From an uncultured Verrucomicrobiota bacterium (GTDB lineage Bacteria > Verrucomicrobiota > Verrucomicrobiia > Limisphaerales > UBA9464): DNA of 64,000 bases. Positions 33,642 through 42,859 of this stretch are shown one piece after another. Every line of letters begins with the position of its first letter. Positions within the stretch are counted from its first letter, which is position 1. The stretch spans positions 62,001 to 126,000 of the forward strand of contig CAIXUG010000064.1 in the NCBI GenBank assembly GCA_903922605.1. The letters run 5' to 3'. A model generated the notes under the pieces. The model had not been told where the DNA came from, searched no databases, and was given only the letters and a program-made list of their open reading frames with translations. A program made the position numbers and the translations under genes.

Positions 33642-36600
33642 ATGAACTACACAGCCTGCCAACCGTCAACCCGTGTCGATTTCTATCGGCGCGCACTCCT
33701 CGTGGGCCTCGGTGCCCAGCTCATCGCCCCCTCCGCCTTTCTGCTGGCGGAAGACGCCTCCACCAAGGCGCCGGCCGAGATGAAGAAGACCGTCATCACC
33801 GGTTCCCTGATCCCCACCGCGGACACCGTCGGAACCTCCCCGATTGAGACGATCAGCAGCGCCGACATCCAGAAAGTGGGCGGTACGGACATCCTGCAGA
33901 CGTTGAAGGCCCTGAGCACCTCGTTCATGGGCAACGGCAACATCGGGCAGTCGCTGAACAACGGCGGTTTCGGCGAGGCCTATCTGGCCATCCGCAACCT
34001 GCCCACCCTGATCCTGGTCGACGGGAAACGGGTGAACATCAGCGCCTTCAGCACCTATGTCGGCACCTTCTCGGTCGATCTGAACACCATTCCGGTGGCC
34101 ATGGTCGACCGCATTGAAGTCCTGAAGGACGGCGCCTCGACCACGTACGGCTCGGATGCCATCGGCGGCGTCATCAACATCATCACCAAGCAGGGTTGGA
34201 ACGGCGCCGAGGTTTCCGGCCGCTACGGTTTTGGCCTCGACAAGGGGGTTTCCAATGAGGCCCGCGGCTCCGCCGTGATCGGTTACGCGAAAGACCAGAC
34301 GCGCCTCACCGTGGGCGCCAATTACTACTACTCCGACCCGATCTATGCCGGGGACCGGGGTCTCGCCGCCCTCGGGGTCAACGAGCTCGCGGCGGCGGGC
34401 TTGAACGCGCCCAGCTACATCAGCGGCAACTATCCCGGACGGGCGGGCAATTACATTCTGGCCGGCTCCCCCCTGGCGGTGGGCGCGCCCGGATACAGGG
34501 CGGGGCTGAACGCGCCGCCGATCGTCAGTGGCGGACCCTTTGCCTCGGTTGCCGATTACAACGCCGCCGCCTTCCAACAGCTGGGATATGATCCCTATAT
34601 CCTCATCAATTCGACGCCGGCCAGCCAGGCCCTGGGGGGATCGAAAACCATTTTCAACACGACCGATCTCCACCCGGTGACCATCCAGCGTCAGGATCGT
34701 CGGAACGTGGTCGGCAATCTGGAACAGGACCTGTTCCAGGACCACCTCACCTTCTACGCCCAGCTGCTTTACTCCAAGACCGAGAGCCTGGCCCAGCTGG
34801 CCCCGTCACCGGTCAGTTCACTGGGCCTCTACAATCTGTTCGTGCCGGCCAACAATCCGTACAACCCCTTCGGAACGGACACGGGACTGGGCGCCGCGGC
34901 AAACTACGGCATCCGCACCCGCCTGATCGAGACTGGCAACCGTCAGTTCAACACCGACTCCGATGCGCTTCACGCCGTGGCCGGGTTCAAGGGCGATGTC
35001 TTCGAAGACAAATACCACTATGACATCAGCGTCGATTACAGCCGGACGCAGCAGGAGCAGGTCCAGAACAGCGCCGGCTCACCGGCGCTGAACCTGGCGA
35101 TGACGCCCCTGGCCGGGTCGAGCACGCTGAGCCAGTTGAAGGATTCCAGCGGAAACTACGTGCCGCTCTACAATATCTTTGCGCTTCCGGGCTTCAACAG
35201 CCCCCAGACGATCAAGGCCATCACCGCCTCCGGTTTCCAGACGGGCTTCTCCGACCTGCTCGCCGTGGAAGGAACCATGCGGGGGGAAATCTTTGACCTG
35301 CCCGCCGGACCGTTGCAACTGGCCGTCGGTGGCCAGTATGTCGGCGAGAGCCTCAGCCTGGCCTCCGATCCCCTGCTCGCCTCCGGAAATCTCATCGGCC
35401 TGGGCAGTTACCCGATCTTTCCCGGTGGCAACCGCGACCGTGTGGCGGGGTTCGTCGAGGCGGCCATCCCACTCACCTCCCCCCAGCAGGGGATCCCGGG
35501 ATTGTACCGGTTCGACCTTTCGGCCTCCGGACGCATTGAGTACTTGGATTCATTGAACAACTCCAAGTCCTCAACCGTTCCCAAGGTGGGCTTCCGCTGG
35601 CAGCCGCTGGACGAGCAGGTGACCATCGCCGGCACCTATTCCCAGGGCTTCGTGGTGCCGGCACTCACCCAGCTTTACGGGCCGGCCGTGTCAAGCGACC
35701 CCTACATCGTCCTGCCGGATGATACCAACGGATTCAAACCCTCGGCGACCCAGAACGGACAGGTCAATTTCCTGAGCAACTCCGACCTGGGGCCGGCCTC
35801 CTCCGAGACGTTCACGACCAGCCTCACCTATTCCCCGAAGCAGATCAAAAATCTGACCCTGGAAGTCAGCTATTATCACATCACTGAGACGGATGTGGCC
35901 TTTTACCCCACCGCCACCGCCGTGGCGGCCGATCTCAACCAGAATGGCGCGGCGTCCACCTGGGTGAACAACCCGAATCTTCATGGCGCCCCCATTTACC
36001 TCGACCAGAACAACAACCCCTATGTGCCCACGGCGGGGGTCCAGTCCACCTACATCAATGCCAGCAACGTCGGGATATTCAACCTCCCCCTCATGCCGGG
36101 TGGCGCGCTGCGGACCCAGGGCTTTGATGTGTCGGGCGACTACCTGCTGGATACCGGAGCGGCGGGCACGATCCGGTTCTTTGCCCAGGCGAACATCCTG
36201 CTCACCTACGAAATCAAGCTGCCGGGCGGTTCGGAATACCTGAACTACAAGGGGCAATATACCGACACCCAGGCCGTGGCCGCTCCCCAGGGGATGATCC
36301 CGAACTACAACATCACGGCCGGCTTCACGTGGAGCTACCGGGATTTCGACTACACGGTCGTCGCGCACTATCTGCCCGGAGTGATCGACTTGGGCGACCT
36401 CCATCCCTCGGTGGGTGCGCCGGCCAATGATTTCACGGCCAGCGGAGCCGCCTGGCATGTGCCGGCCTACTACAAGATCGACATGCAGCTCGCCTACACG
36501 TTCAAGAGCCCCGAGAAGAAGTGGTATGACAATACCCGCGTCGCGGTCGGCCTGAACAACGTGACCGACGAGCAGCCCAAGCTGATCGCCTCATCCTCCG

Positions 36601-36674
36601 AGGACAACACCGACAAGTCGTCTTACGACATCATCGGCCGTTTCCTCTACGTCGAGGTTTCCAAGAAGTTCTGA
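33642..36674 (+). CDS. TonB-dependent outer-membrane receptor 1
   Basis: A 1010-residue TonB-dependent receptor. The signal peptide contains STRVDFYRRALLVGLGAQL and ends near LLAEDA. The plug (about 50-180) shows VITGSLIPT, AIRNLPTLILVDGKR, VDRIEVLKDGASTTYGSDAIGG and INIITK. The remainder is a 22-strand-type barrel closing with YVEVSKKF and the usual terminal Phe. It would import a large scarce nutrient, perhaps a glycan or metal chelate, using TonB/ExbBD encoded elsewhere. ATG 33642 is chosen because the upstream leader has a frame-breaking indel relative to its paralog; ATG 33600 is the alternative. Body diverges strongly from receptor 2. Confidence 0.9.
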   Translation: MNYTACQPSTRVDFYRRALLVGLGAQLIAPSAFLLAEDASTKAPAEMKKTVITGSLIPTADTVGTSPIETISSADIQKVGGTDILQTLKALSTSFMGNGNIGQSLNNGGFGEAYLAIRNLPTLILVDGKRVNISAFSTYVGTFSVDLNTIPVAMVDRIEVLKDGASTTYGSDAIGGVINIITKQGWNGAEVSGRYGFGLDKGVSNEARGSAVIGYAKDQTRLTVGANYYYSDPIYAGDRGLAALGVNELAAAGLNAPSYISGNYPGRAGNYILAGSPLAVGAPGYRAGLNAPPIVSGGPFASVADYNAAAFQQLGYDPYILINSTPASQALGGSKTIFNTTDLHPVTIQRQDRRNVVGNLEQDLFQDHLTFYAQLLYSKTESLAQLAPSPVSSLGLYNLFVPANNPYNPFGTDTGLGAAANYGIRTRLIETGNRQFNTDSDALHAVAGFKGDVFEDKYHYDISVDYSRTQQEQVQNSAGSPALNLAMTPLAGSSTLSQLKDSSGNYVPLYNIFALPGFNSPQTIKAITASGFQTGFSDLLAVEGTMRGEIFDLPAGPLQLAVGGQYVGESLSLASDPLLASGNLIGLGSYPIFPGGNRDRVAGFVEAAIPLTSPQQGIPGLYRFDLSASGRIEYLDSLNNSKSSTVPKVGFRWQPLDEQVTIAGTYSQGFVVPALTQLYGPAVSSDPYIVLPDDTNGFKPSATQNGQVNFLSNSDLGPASSETFTTSLTYSPKQIKNLTLEVSYYHITETDVAFYPTATAVAADLNQNGAASTWVNNPNLHGAPIYLDQNNNPYVPTAGVQSTYINASNVGIFNLPLMPGGALRTQGFDVSGDYLLDTGAAGTIRFFAQANILLTYEIKLPGGSEYLNYKGQYTDTQAVAAPQGMIPNYNITAGFTWSYRDFDYTVVAHYLPGVIDLGDLHPSVGAPANDFTASGAAWHVPAYYKIDMQLAYTFKSPEKKWYDNTRVAVGLNNVTDEQPKLIASSSEDNTDKSSYDIIGRFLYVEVSKKF

Positions 36675-36698
36675 TTCCGGCTGCACGCCAAACATACA

Positions 36699-36730
36699 GG
36701 GCCGGTCCTTAAGGACCGGCCTTTTTCTTT
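36699..36730 (+). terminator. Terminator of TonB receptor 1
   Basis: Arms GGGCCGGTCCTT and AAGGACCGGCC followed by TTTTTCTTT. The terminator of receptor 2 has almost the same sequence. Confidence 0.85.
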
Positions 36731-36857
36731 AGGGCAAGCCCGGCATCTGTCCTCATCAAAAACCCCTTTCCGAGAACTGCACCCGGGCAGTCGGAATAAT
36801 TTCCGGCGCAGGCGAATCCGGCGGCCGGAAAATTCACCTGCCCGCCGGATTTCCTGC

Positions 36858-36886
36858 TTGTCACCTTTCCGATTCAGGGCTTTATA
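36858..36886 (+). promoter_or_regulatory. Promoter of TonB receptor 2
   Basis: TTGTCA (36858-36863), a 17-base spacer, and TTTATA (36881-36886), equivalent to the promoter at 33521. Confidence 0.75.
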
Positions 36887-36889
36887 GCC

Positions 36890-36979
36890 TTCGTAAGCAT
36901 GGCCACCCAAACTTGGCCGTGGTGTACAAACACACAAATGCGGCCGTCCAAACTCCGGTCGCTGTTCTGTTACAACTGT
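36890..36979 (+). ncRNA. Structured mRNA leader of TonB receptor 2
   Basis: Counterpart of 33553-33641. Hairpin 1 (36898-36921) keeps eight pairs, one as G-U, and the CCAAAC loop. Hairpin 2 keeps GCGGCCG opposite CGGTCGC with one G-U pair and the same TCCAAACTC loop. The leader starts a few bases after the predicted transcription start. Confidence 0.6.
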
Positions 36980-39835
36980 ATGAACTACACAGCCTACCAC
37001 CCGTCAACCCGTGTCGATTTCTATCGGCGCGCCCTCCTCGTGGGCCTGGGAGCCCAGCTTCTCGCCCCCGCCGCAATCCTGCTGGCGGAAGACGCGTCCA
37101 CCAACGCGCCGATGGAGATGAAGAAGACCATCATCATCGGTTCCAACATCCCCACCGCCGAGACCGAAACCGCCCAGCCCGTCGACATCTATGACCGGGC
37201 CAAGATTGACCGGATGGGTGTGACCACCGTGAACGACCTGCTCCAGCGCGTGCCCCAGGCCAGCGCGGCCGGATTGAACGGCAACAACGGGGGCACCGGC
37301 TTTGCCTCGGGCGCAACTGGGGTTTCCCTCCGTGGCCTGGGTTTGAATGCCACGCTCATCCTGTTGAACGGCCGGCGGATCGCCCCCTATGGCTTCGCGG
37401 ACAATGGGACCGACGCGTTTGTCGATCTGAACGCACTGCCCCTCGAGGCGATCGAATCGGTCGAAATCCTGAAAGCCGGCAATTCCGCCCTCTACGGCGC
37501 CGACGCCATCGCCGGCGTCATCAACATCAAGACCCGGAAGGATTACCGCGGTGGCGAACTGGATTTCTTCTACGGCAACACGCAGCATCAGGACGCATCG
37601 ACCGTGAAGGGCTCCATCACGTTTGGGGCCGGCAATGACAAGACCGACGTGATGATCGTGGCGGACTATTATCACCAGAACGACCTGTTCAACCGGGACC
37701 GCCCCTTCTCGGCGATCAACAACCTGGCACCGTTGGGTGGTGCCAACCTGGGCAGTTCCTACGTTTATCCCGGCCGTTTCACGGTGCCGAGAAGCGCACC
37801 AGGACTGGCCGGCACCCCTTACGCCGCGGCGACCGGCTCCATCACGCTGGTGCCGCCGATCGACACCAACGGTTCGGCCCCCGCCGGCAGCTACCATCCG
37901 TTCACCGACGCCGACCGTTATAACTTCAACTCGTCGTCCCAGGCGCTCCCCCGCTCGGAACGCATGGGCGTGTTCGGCACCTTCAACCACAAGATTTTCG
38001 ACGAAAAGGTCGAGGCCTTTGGTGAAATCATGTTCCGCCATCTGGATGAGCACATTGAGCTCGCACCCTCAACGCTTGACCTCTCGGGCTCGGGCAGCGG
38101 CCAGGGCATTCCCTTGGGCACGGTGACCATCGACCAGGGCGTGCGCACGGTGGGCAACCAGCTCGTCATTCCCGCTTCCAATCCCTTCAATCCGTTCGGG
38201 GTGGACCTCTCCACCGGACGCGAGCGCATGGTGGAGGCCGGCAACCGCACTTACGACATCGACACGGACGCCTACCGGTTTGTCGGCGGGTTGCGGGGCG
38301 AGATCAACGAGCACTTCAGCTACGAGACGGCGGTCCTCTACAATCGCGCCCAGACGATCGACAACGCGCACGCCCTCAGCCTGAATGCGATCCAGGCGGC
38401 CCTGAATGACACCAACCCCGCCACGGCCCTGAACCTGTTCGGCGGGCCAAGCGCACCGAACAATCCCGACACGATCAACGGGATCAAGGTCAGGACCACG
38501 GAGATCGGCACCACCGAGCTGCTGTCCTGGGATGCCAAGTTCTATGGTGATGTGTTCACCCTGCCCGGCGGCACCGTGCAATATGCGGCCGGCGTCGAGT
38601 ATCGGACCGAGCAGTTCTCCGACCGCCATGACCAGCTCCAGCTGGATGGCGCCATCGTCGGCCAGACTCCTTCGCTGGACAACTCAGGCCGCCGCGATGT
38701 GACCAGCGCCTACGTGGAAAGCCGCATCCCCATCACCGGGCCGAAGTGGAACGTGCTGCCCTTCTATCGGTTGGACATCACGGCGGCGGGACGGCTGGAC
38801 CACTATAGCGACTTCGGCACTTCAGAAGTCCCCAACGTCGGCATTGAGTGGCGTCCCTTCAACGAGGAATTGCTGCTCCGGGCCTCGTACTCGGAGAATT
38901 TCCGTCCGGCCTCGCTGCAGCAGCTCTTCAACCACGCCCTGGACGCCCTCAGCGGGACACCGTTCACCGATCCGCTCCGGGGTACTCCGGTGCAGGAAGT
39001 TAACCTCAAGAGTGGCGGCAATCCCAACTTGCAGCCGGAAACCGCCTCCCAATGGACGGCCGGCCTGGTGTATACCCCGGCGTTTGCCAAGGGCCTGAAA
39101 GCCTCGGTGGACTGGCTGCAAATCAAGCGGGTGAACGAAATTGGCACGACCTCCGACTATTTCGGCTACGACTATGTGGCCGTACAGCCCGGACGATATA
39201 CCCGGGCACCGTATGAGGGCGATGCCGCCTTCATGGCCTCCAATCCCGGCTTGCCCCTGCCCGCAATCGACCCCGCCACTGGACAGCGCGCGGGTGAGCT
39301 GCTGTCGCTGAATGACTCCTACGCCAACCTCGGCGCCACCATCTCCGACTACATTGACTTCGGACTCAATTATGAGCTGCCGACCGACACGGCCGGAACA
39401 TGGTCCTTCGGCCTCAACTCCACGTATCTGCTCAGCTTCCGCATCCTGGACCCGGCCTCCGGAACATATCTTCCGCAGGACGGACAGGTCTATTACAGCG
39501 GCACGGACGGCCTGCCCAAGTGGCGGACCACGGCCAGCGCGTTCTGGAACTATCGCAAGTTCGAGATCGGCATCTTCGCGAACTACATTGGTGAAGTCGA
39601 CTACAGCAATCCGGTCACCGGCGACCCCATGACCGTGGATGGCTTCCTGACGTTCGATGTGCAGGCATCCTACAAGCTGCCGTGGGACGTCAAGGTCACC
39701 GTCGGTGTCAACAACATCGCCGATTCGGCCCCGCCGCTCTATGTCGGTGAGAGCAACAGCAACTTCGCCTACCTGAGCAGCCTCGAGAGCCCGCTCCAGC
39801 GTTACTACTACTTCTCGCTCCAGAAGAAGTTCTGA
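36980..39835 (+). CDS. TonB-dependent outer-membrane receptor 2
   Basis: A 951-residue TonB-dependent receptor with a signal peptide nearly identical to that of receptor 1 (STRVDFYRRALLVGLGAQL). The plug reads IIIGSNIPT, DLLQRVPQASAAG, VSLRGLGLNATLILLNGRR, VEILKAGNSALYGADAIAGV. The barrel ends YYYFSLQKKF with terminal Phe. Plug and barrel differ markedly from receptor 1, and it is about 60 residues shorter, so the ligand is probably different. Promoter, leader, signal peptide and terminator match receptor 1, suggesting exchangeable receptor bodies in a common expression frame. ATG 36938 is an alternative start. Confidence 0.9.
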   Translation: MNYTAYHPSTRVDFYRRALLVGLGAQLLAPAAILLAEDASTNAPMEMKKTIIIGSNIPTAETETAQPVDIYDRAKIDRMGVTTVNDLLQRVPQASAAGLNGNNGGTGFASGATGVSLRGLGLNATLILLNGRRIAPYGFADNGTDAFVDLNALPLEAIESVEILKAGNSALYGADAIAGVINIKTRKDYRGGELDFFYGNTQHQDASTVKGSITFGAGNDKTDVMIVADYYHQNDLFNRDRPFSAINNLAPLGGANLGSSYVYPGRFTVPRSAPGLAGTPYAAATGSITLVPPIDTNGSAPAGSYHPFTDADRYNFNSSSQALPRSERMGVFGTFNHKIFDEKVEAFGEIMFRHLDEHIELAPSTLDLSGSGSGQGIPLGTVTIDQGVRTVGNQLVIPASNPFNPFGVDLSTGRERMVEAGNRTYDIDTDAYRFVGGLRGEINEHFSYETAVLYNRAQTIDNAHALSLNAIQAALNDTNPATALNLFGGPSAPNNPDTINGIKVRTTEIGTTELLSWDAKFYGDVFTLPGGTVQYAAGVEYRTEQFSDRHDQLQLDGAIVGQTPSLDNSGRRDVTSAYVESRIPITGPKWNVLPFYRLDITAAGRLDHYSDFGTSEVPNVGIEWRPFNEELLLRASYSENFRPASLQQLFNHALDALSGTPFTDPLRGTPVQEVNLKSGGNPNLQPETASQWTAGLVYTPAFAKGLKASVDWLQIKRVNEIGTTSDYFGYDYVAVQPGRYTRAPYEGDAAFMASNPGLPLPAIDPATGQRAGELLSLNDSYANLGATISDYIDFGLNYELPTDTAGTWSFGLNSTYLLSFRILDPASGTYLPQDGQVYYSGTDGLPKWRTTASAFWNYRKFEIGIFANYIGEVDYSNPVTGDPMTVDGFLTFDVQASYKLPWDVKVTVGVNNIADSAPPLYVGESNSNFAYLSSLESPLQRYYYFSLQKKF

Positions 39836-39864
39836 TCCCGGCTTTTGGCCTCAGGCCATTCTCA

Positions 39865-39896
39865 GGGCCGGTCCTCATGGACCGGCCTTTTTCTTT
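39865..39896 (+). terminator. Terminator of TonB receptor 2
   Basis: GGGCCGGTCC and GGACCGGCC arms with a CAT-containing loop, then TTTTTCTTT. It closely matches the terminator at 36699. Confidence 0.85.
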
Positions 39897-39939
39897 GGGA
39901 CGTCCCCGCCCGCCCGACGCCCTTCCGGCAAGCCGGGCA

Positions 39940-39967
39940 TTGACACCCGGCCCGACCTTTCTACGCT
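39940..39967 (+). promoter_or_regulatory. Promoter of purA
   Basis: TTGACA (39940-39945), a 16-base spacer, and TACGCT (39962-39967). Initiation would fall around 39974, so the RNA begins at or inside the first leader hairpin. Confidence 0.6.
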
Positions 39968-39970
39968 CCC

Positions 39971-40017
39971 CCGGTAAATACCGGTTCGCAGCCCCGATTT
40001 ACTTTCGGGGCTTTTTG
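39971..40017 (+). promoter_or_regulatory. purA leader with candidate transcription attenuator
   Basis: Hairpin CCGGT-AAAT-ACCGG (39971-39984) is followed by a complete intrinsic terminator, AGCCCCGA (39990-39997), loop TTTACTT, TCGGGGCT (40005-40012) and a T run. The receptor gene upstream already has its own terminator, so this one lies in the purA leader. GTAAAT of the first hairpin (39974-39979) is complementary to ATTTAC at the top of the second (39997-40002). Confidence 0.6.
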
Positions 40018-40047
40018 TTGCCGGCGCATCTCACAAAATACGCATAC

Positions 40048-41319
40048 ATGGCCAATACGATTCTCGTCGGCGCCCAATGGGGCGACGAAGGCAAGGGCAA
40101 GATCATCGACGTGCTCACCGAGCAGGCCGAGATCGTCGTCCGCACCCAGGGCGGCAACAACGCCGGGCACACCGTTTACGTCGGGCCCGTCAAATACGTC
40201 CTGCACCTCATTCCCAGCGGCATCCTGCGGGCCGACAAGGTCTGCGTGATCGGTAACGGCGTCGTGCTGGACCCGGTGAGCCTCGTGGGCGAGATCGACG
40301 GCCTGGAAAAGCTCGGAGTGAAGGTGAACCCACAGAACCTGCTCATTTCCGAGACCGCCCACGTCGTTTTCCCCTGGCACCGTGAGCTGGACGGCCAGCG
40401 CGAGGTCCGCAAGGGCAAGCAGAAGATCGGCACAACCAAGCGCGGCATCGGCCCGACCTACGGCGACAAGGCCGCTCGCGTGGGCCTGCGCGTGATCGAC
40501 ATCCTCAACCCCAAGCGCTTCGCCGAGAAACTGCGTGAGCGGCTCGACGAGAACAACGAGGTGCTCAAGGCCTTGGGCGCGCACCAGTTGGACTACGACC
40601 AGCTCCTGGCCGACTACTCCAAGGCCGCCGACCGGCTCCGTCCGTTCGTCACCAACACGGTCATTTACCTGCACAAGGCCACCCGCCGCCACGCCAACAT
40701 CCTGTTCGAAGGCGCGCAGGGCACCTTCCTTGACCTCGACCACGGCACCTACCCGTTTGTCACCTCCTCGAACACAACCTCCGGCGGCGCCTGCACCGGT
40801 TCGGGCGTGCCCCCGAACCGCATGGACCGCGTGGTCGGTGTGATGAAGGCCTACACCACCCGCGTGGGTGAGGGGCCGTTGCCGACAGAAAATGCCGAGA
40901 TCTCCGACCTGCTCCACGGCATGGGCCGCGAATTTGGCGCCACCACCGGCCGGGCACGCCGGTGCGGCTGGTTTGACGCCGTCGCCACGCGGCATGCCGC
41001 GATGGTCAATGGCATTGATGAGCTGGCCATCACCAACATCGACGGCCTGGACTCGCTCAAGACCATCAAGGTCTGCACCGGCTACCGTGTCGATGGCCAG
41101 TTGCTCGACTACGTTCCCGCCGATTGCGAAGTGCTCGCCCGCTGCGAACCGGTGTTCCAGGAGTTCCCCGGCTGGCAGACCTCGACCGAGCAGATCACCT
41201 CCTGGGAGGCGCTGCCGGTAAACTGCCGCCACTACCTGCTGACCCTGGCGCAGCTCACCAACGCCCGCCTCACCATTGCCAGCGTCGGTCCCGCCCGCGA
41301 ACAGACGATGTTTCTCTAG
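40048..41319 (+). CDS. purA: Adenylosuccinate synthetase
   Basis: Joins IMP and aspartate with GTP to form adenylosuccinate, the first committed step to AMP. The 423-residue enzyme shows the signature QWGDEGKGKIIDVL near the start, GGNNAGHTVYV, KRGIGPTYGDKAAR, EGAQGTFLDLDHGTYPFVTSS (split by the P-loop-like site) and RVGEGPLPTE. ATG 40048 gives the standard N terminus MANTILVGAQWG. Expression probably depends on the terminator in its leader. Its product is handled by PurB at 9268. Confidence 0.96.
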   Translation: MANTILVGAQWGDEGKGKIIDVLTEQAEIVVRTQGGNNAGHTVYVGPVKYVLHLIPSGILRADKVCVIGNGVVLDPVSLVGEIDGLEKLGVKVNPQNLLISETAHVVFPWHRELDGQREVRKGKQKIGTTKRGIGPTYGDKAARVGLRVIDILNPKRFAEKLRERLDENNEVLKALGAHQLDYDQLLADYSKAADRLRPFVTNTVIYLHKATRRHANILFEGAQGTFLDLDHGTYPFVTSSNTTSGGACTGSGVPPNRMDRVVGVMKAYTTRVGEGPLPTENAEISDLLHGMGREFGATTGRARRCGWFDAVATRHAAMVNGIDELAITNIDGLDSLKTIKVCTGYRVDGQLLDYVPADCEVLARCEPVFQEFPGWQTSTEQITSWEALPVNCRHYLLTLAQLTNARLTIASVGPAREQTMFL

Positions 41320-41369
41320 GTCTCGGATCACGCCTTGCCCGGCGGCACCGCCCGAAGCACATTCCCTCC

Positions 41370-41936
41370 ATGGAATCGCCCGCCCAGCGGCCGTTTATTA
41401 CCGTCGAGGAATACCTTGAGGGTGAGCCTGCCAGCACCGTCCGCCACGAGTACATCGGCGGCGCGGTCTATGCGATGGCGGGCGGCAGCAAGGAGCACAA
41501 CCAGATCTGCGGGAATTTTTACTTGGCCTTGGACCGCCATTTTGGCGACGCCAACGCCTGCCGGGTGTTCTTCAACGATCTCAAAGTCCGCCTCCTCATC
41601 AGCGGGGAGGACATCTTCTACTACCCGGACGTGGCCGTTGCCTGCGACCCGCGCGATACCGACTCGCATTCCCTGCGCTTTCCCCGGCTGATCGTCGAAG
41701 TGCTGTCACCCACCACCGAACAGACCGACCGCCGGGAAAAGCTCCTGGCCTACCGCACCATCCCCACGTTGGAGGAATACGTCATCGTCGCACAGGATCG
41801 GATCGAGGTGACGCTGTTCCGACGGGCGGAGGGCTGGCAGTCAGCCACCTTCACCCAACTCGACCAGACCGTACGGCTGGCCTCGGTGGATTTGGAACTG
41901 CCCGTGGCGGCGATCTATCGGCGCATCTTCGCATGA
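41370..41936 (+). CDS. Uma2-family (DUF820) putative nuclease
   Basis: A 188-residue PD-(D/E)XK-like Uma2 protein. Typical segments are FITVEEYLEGEP, RHEYIGGAVYAMAGGSKEHNQI, YYPDVAVACDP (the Asp of the nuclease core), RLIVEVLSPTTEQTDRREKLLAYRTIPTL (the E-V motif and helix) and a terminal IYRRIFA. The family is abundant in cyanobacteria and Verrucomicrobiota and largely uncharacterised. Its stop overlaps the uppS start (ATGA), so the two are coupled, an odd partnership. Confidence 0.82.
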   Translation: MESPAQRPFITVEEYLEGEPASTVRHEYIGGAVYAMAGGSKEHNQICGNFYLALDRHFGDANACRVFFNDLKVRLLISGEDIFYYPDVAVACDPRDTDSHSLRFPRLIVEVLSPTTEQTDRREKLLAYRTIPTLEEYVIVAQDRIEVTLFRRAEGWQSATFTQLDQTVRLASVDLELPVAAIYRRIFA

Positions 41937-42667
41937 GCGCCGACCCCAAGCTCTCCGCCGCCGCGCAGGCGAACCTGCCGCAACACGTCGCCGTCATCAT
42001 GGATGGCAACGGTCGCTGGGCCAAGCAGCGCCACCTGCCGCGCGTCGAGGGCCACCGCAACGGGGTCGAGTCCGTGCGCAACATCGTGCGCGCCTGCGGC
42101 GAGATCGGCGTGAAATACCTCACGCTTTACGCTTTCTCCGTGGAGAACTGGAACCGCCCCAAGGACGAGGTGGACACGCTGATGAAGTATCTCGCGCGGT
42201 TCCTGAAGAACGAGATCGGCGAACTGAACCGCAGCAACGTTCGCCTCGAGGCCATCGGCCAGATCTGGCGCCTGCCGGAAGCCGTCCAGCAGCAGCTGGA
42301 GAAGACCAAGGCCGCCCTCGCCAAGAACAACGGTCTTACCCTCATCCTCGCCCTCAGTTATGGCGGGCGCACGGAGATCGTCGAGGCGATCCGCACCATT
42401 GCCGAGAAGGTCAAGACGGGCTCGATCGAGGCCGCCGAGATCAATGAGCGCGTGCTGGCCGAGCACCTCTATACCCGCCATTTCCCCGATCCCGACCTGC
42501 TCATCCGCACGAGCGGCGAGATGCGCGTGAGCAACTTCCTGCTCTGGCAGATCAGCTATTCCGAGTTCGTGGTCACCCCGACGCTCTGGCCCGATTTCCG
42601 CAAAGCGCAGCTCTTTGAGGCGCTGGAGGAGTACGCCCGCCGTCACCGCCGCTTCGGCGGACTGTAA
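41933..42667 (+). CDS. uppS: Undecaprenyl diphosphate synthase
   Basis: cis-Prenyltransferase that extends FPP with isopentenyl diphosphate to make the C55 lipid carrier for cell wall and surface polymers. The 244-residue product has HVAVIMDGNGRWAKQR with the catalytic Asp, GHRNGVESVRNI, LTLYAFSVENWNRPKDEV, and the C-terminal DLLIRTSGEMRVSNFLLWQ. Translation is coupled to the upstream Uma2 gene by ATGA. Repeat DNA follows the stop. Confidence 0.95.
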   Translation: MSADPKLSAAAQANLPQHVAVIMDGNGRWAKQRHLPRVEGHRNGVESVRNIVRACGEIGVKYLTLYAFSVENWNRPKDEVDTLMKYLARFLKNEIGELNRSNVRLEAIGQIWRLPEAVQQQLEKTKAALAKNNGLTLILALSYGGRTEIVEAIRTIAEKVKTGSIEAAEINERVLAEHLYTRHFPDPDLLIRTSGEMRVSNFLLWQISYSEFVVTPTLWPDFRKAQLFEALEEYARRHRRFGGL

Positions 42668-42676
42668 GCGGGAAGA

Positions 42677-42762
42677 ATTTCGACTTTCGAGTTTCGAACG
42701 GCGCGCGAACTGTCGGAGGCGGCTCGTTCCTGGCTCACTGACCCACTCACTCACTCACTCAC
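42677..42762. repeat. Heptad and octad repeat tracts after uppS
   Basis: 42677-42697: ATTTCGA, CTTTCGA, GTTTCGA (period 7). 42731-42762: TGGCTCAC, TGACCCAC, TCACTCAC, TCACTCAC (period 8), followed by CTGCTTCT. The octads share vocabulary with those inside the permease gene at 20447-20542. Confidence 0.75.
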
Positions 42763-42859
42763 CTGCTTCTTTCCTCCTTCCTCTTGCGTGAGCCGCCGTT
42801 TTCGGCGGAAAGTTGCCGCACCGGCACGAACCACCGGTTCCAGTTTCCTCCCTGCTACC

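Noticed and set aside
36899-36979. Extending TonB receptor 2 upstream to ATG 36899
   Set aside because: The matching leader before receptor 1 has a stop and a frame-breaking indel in this stretch, so it is conserved as DNA or RNA and not as protein.
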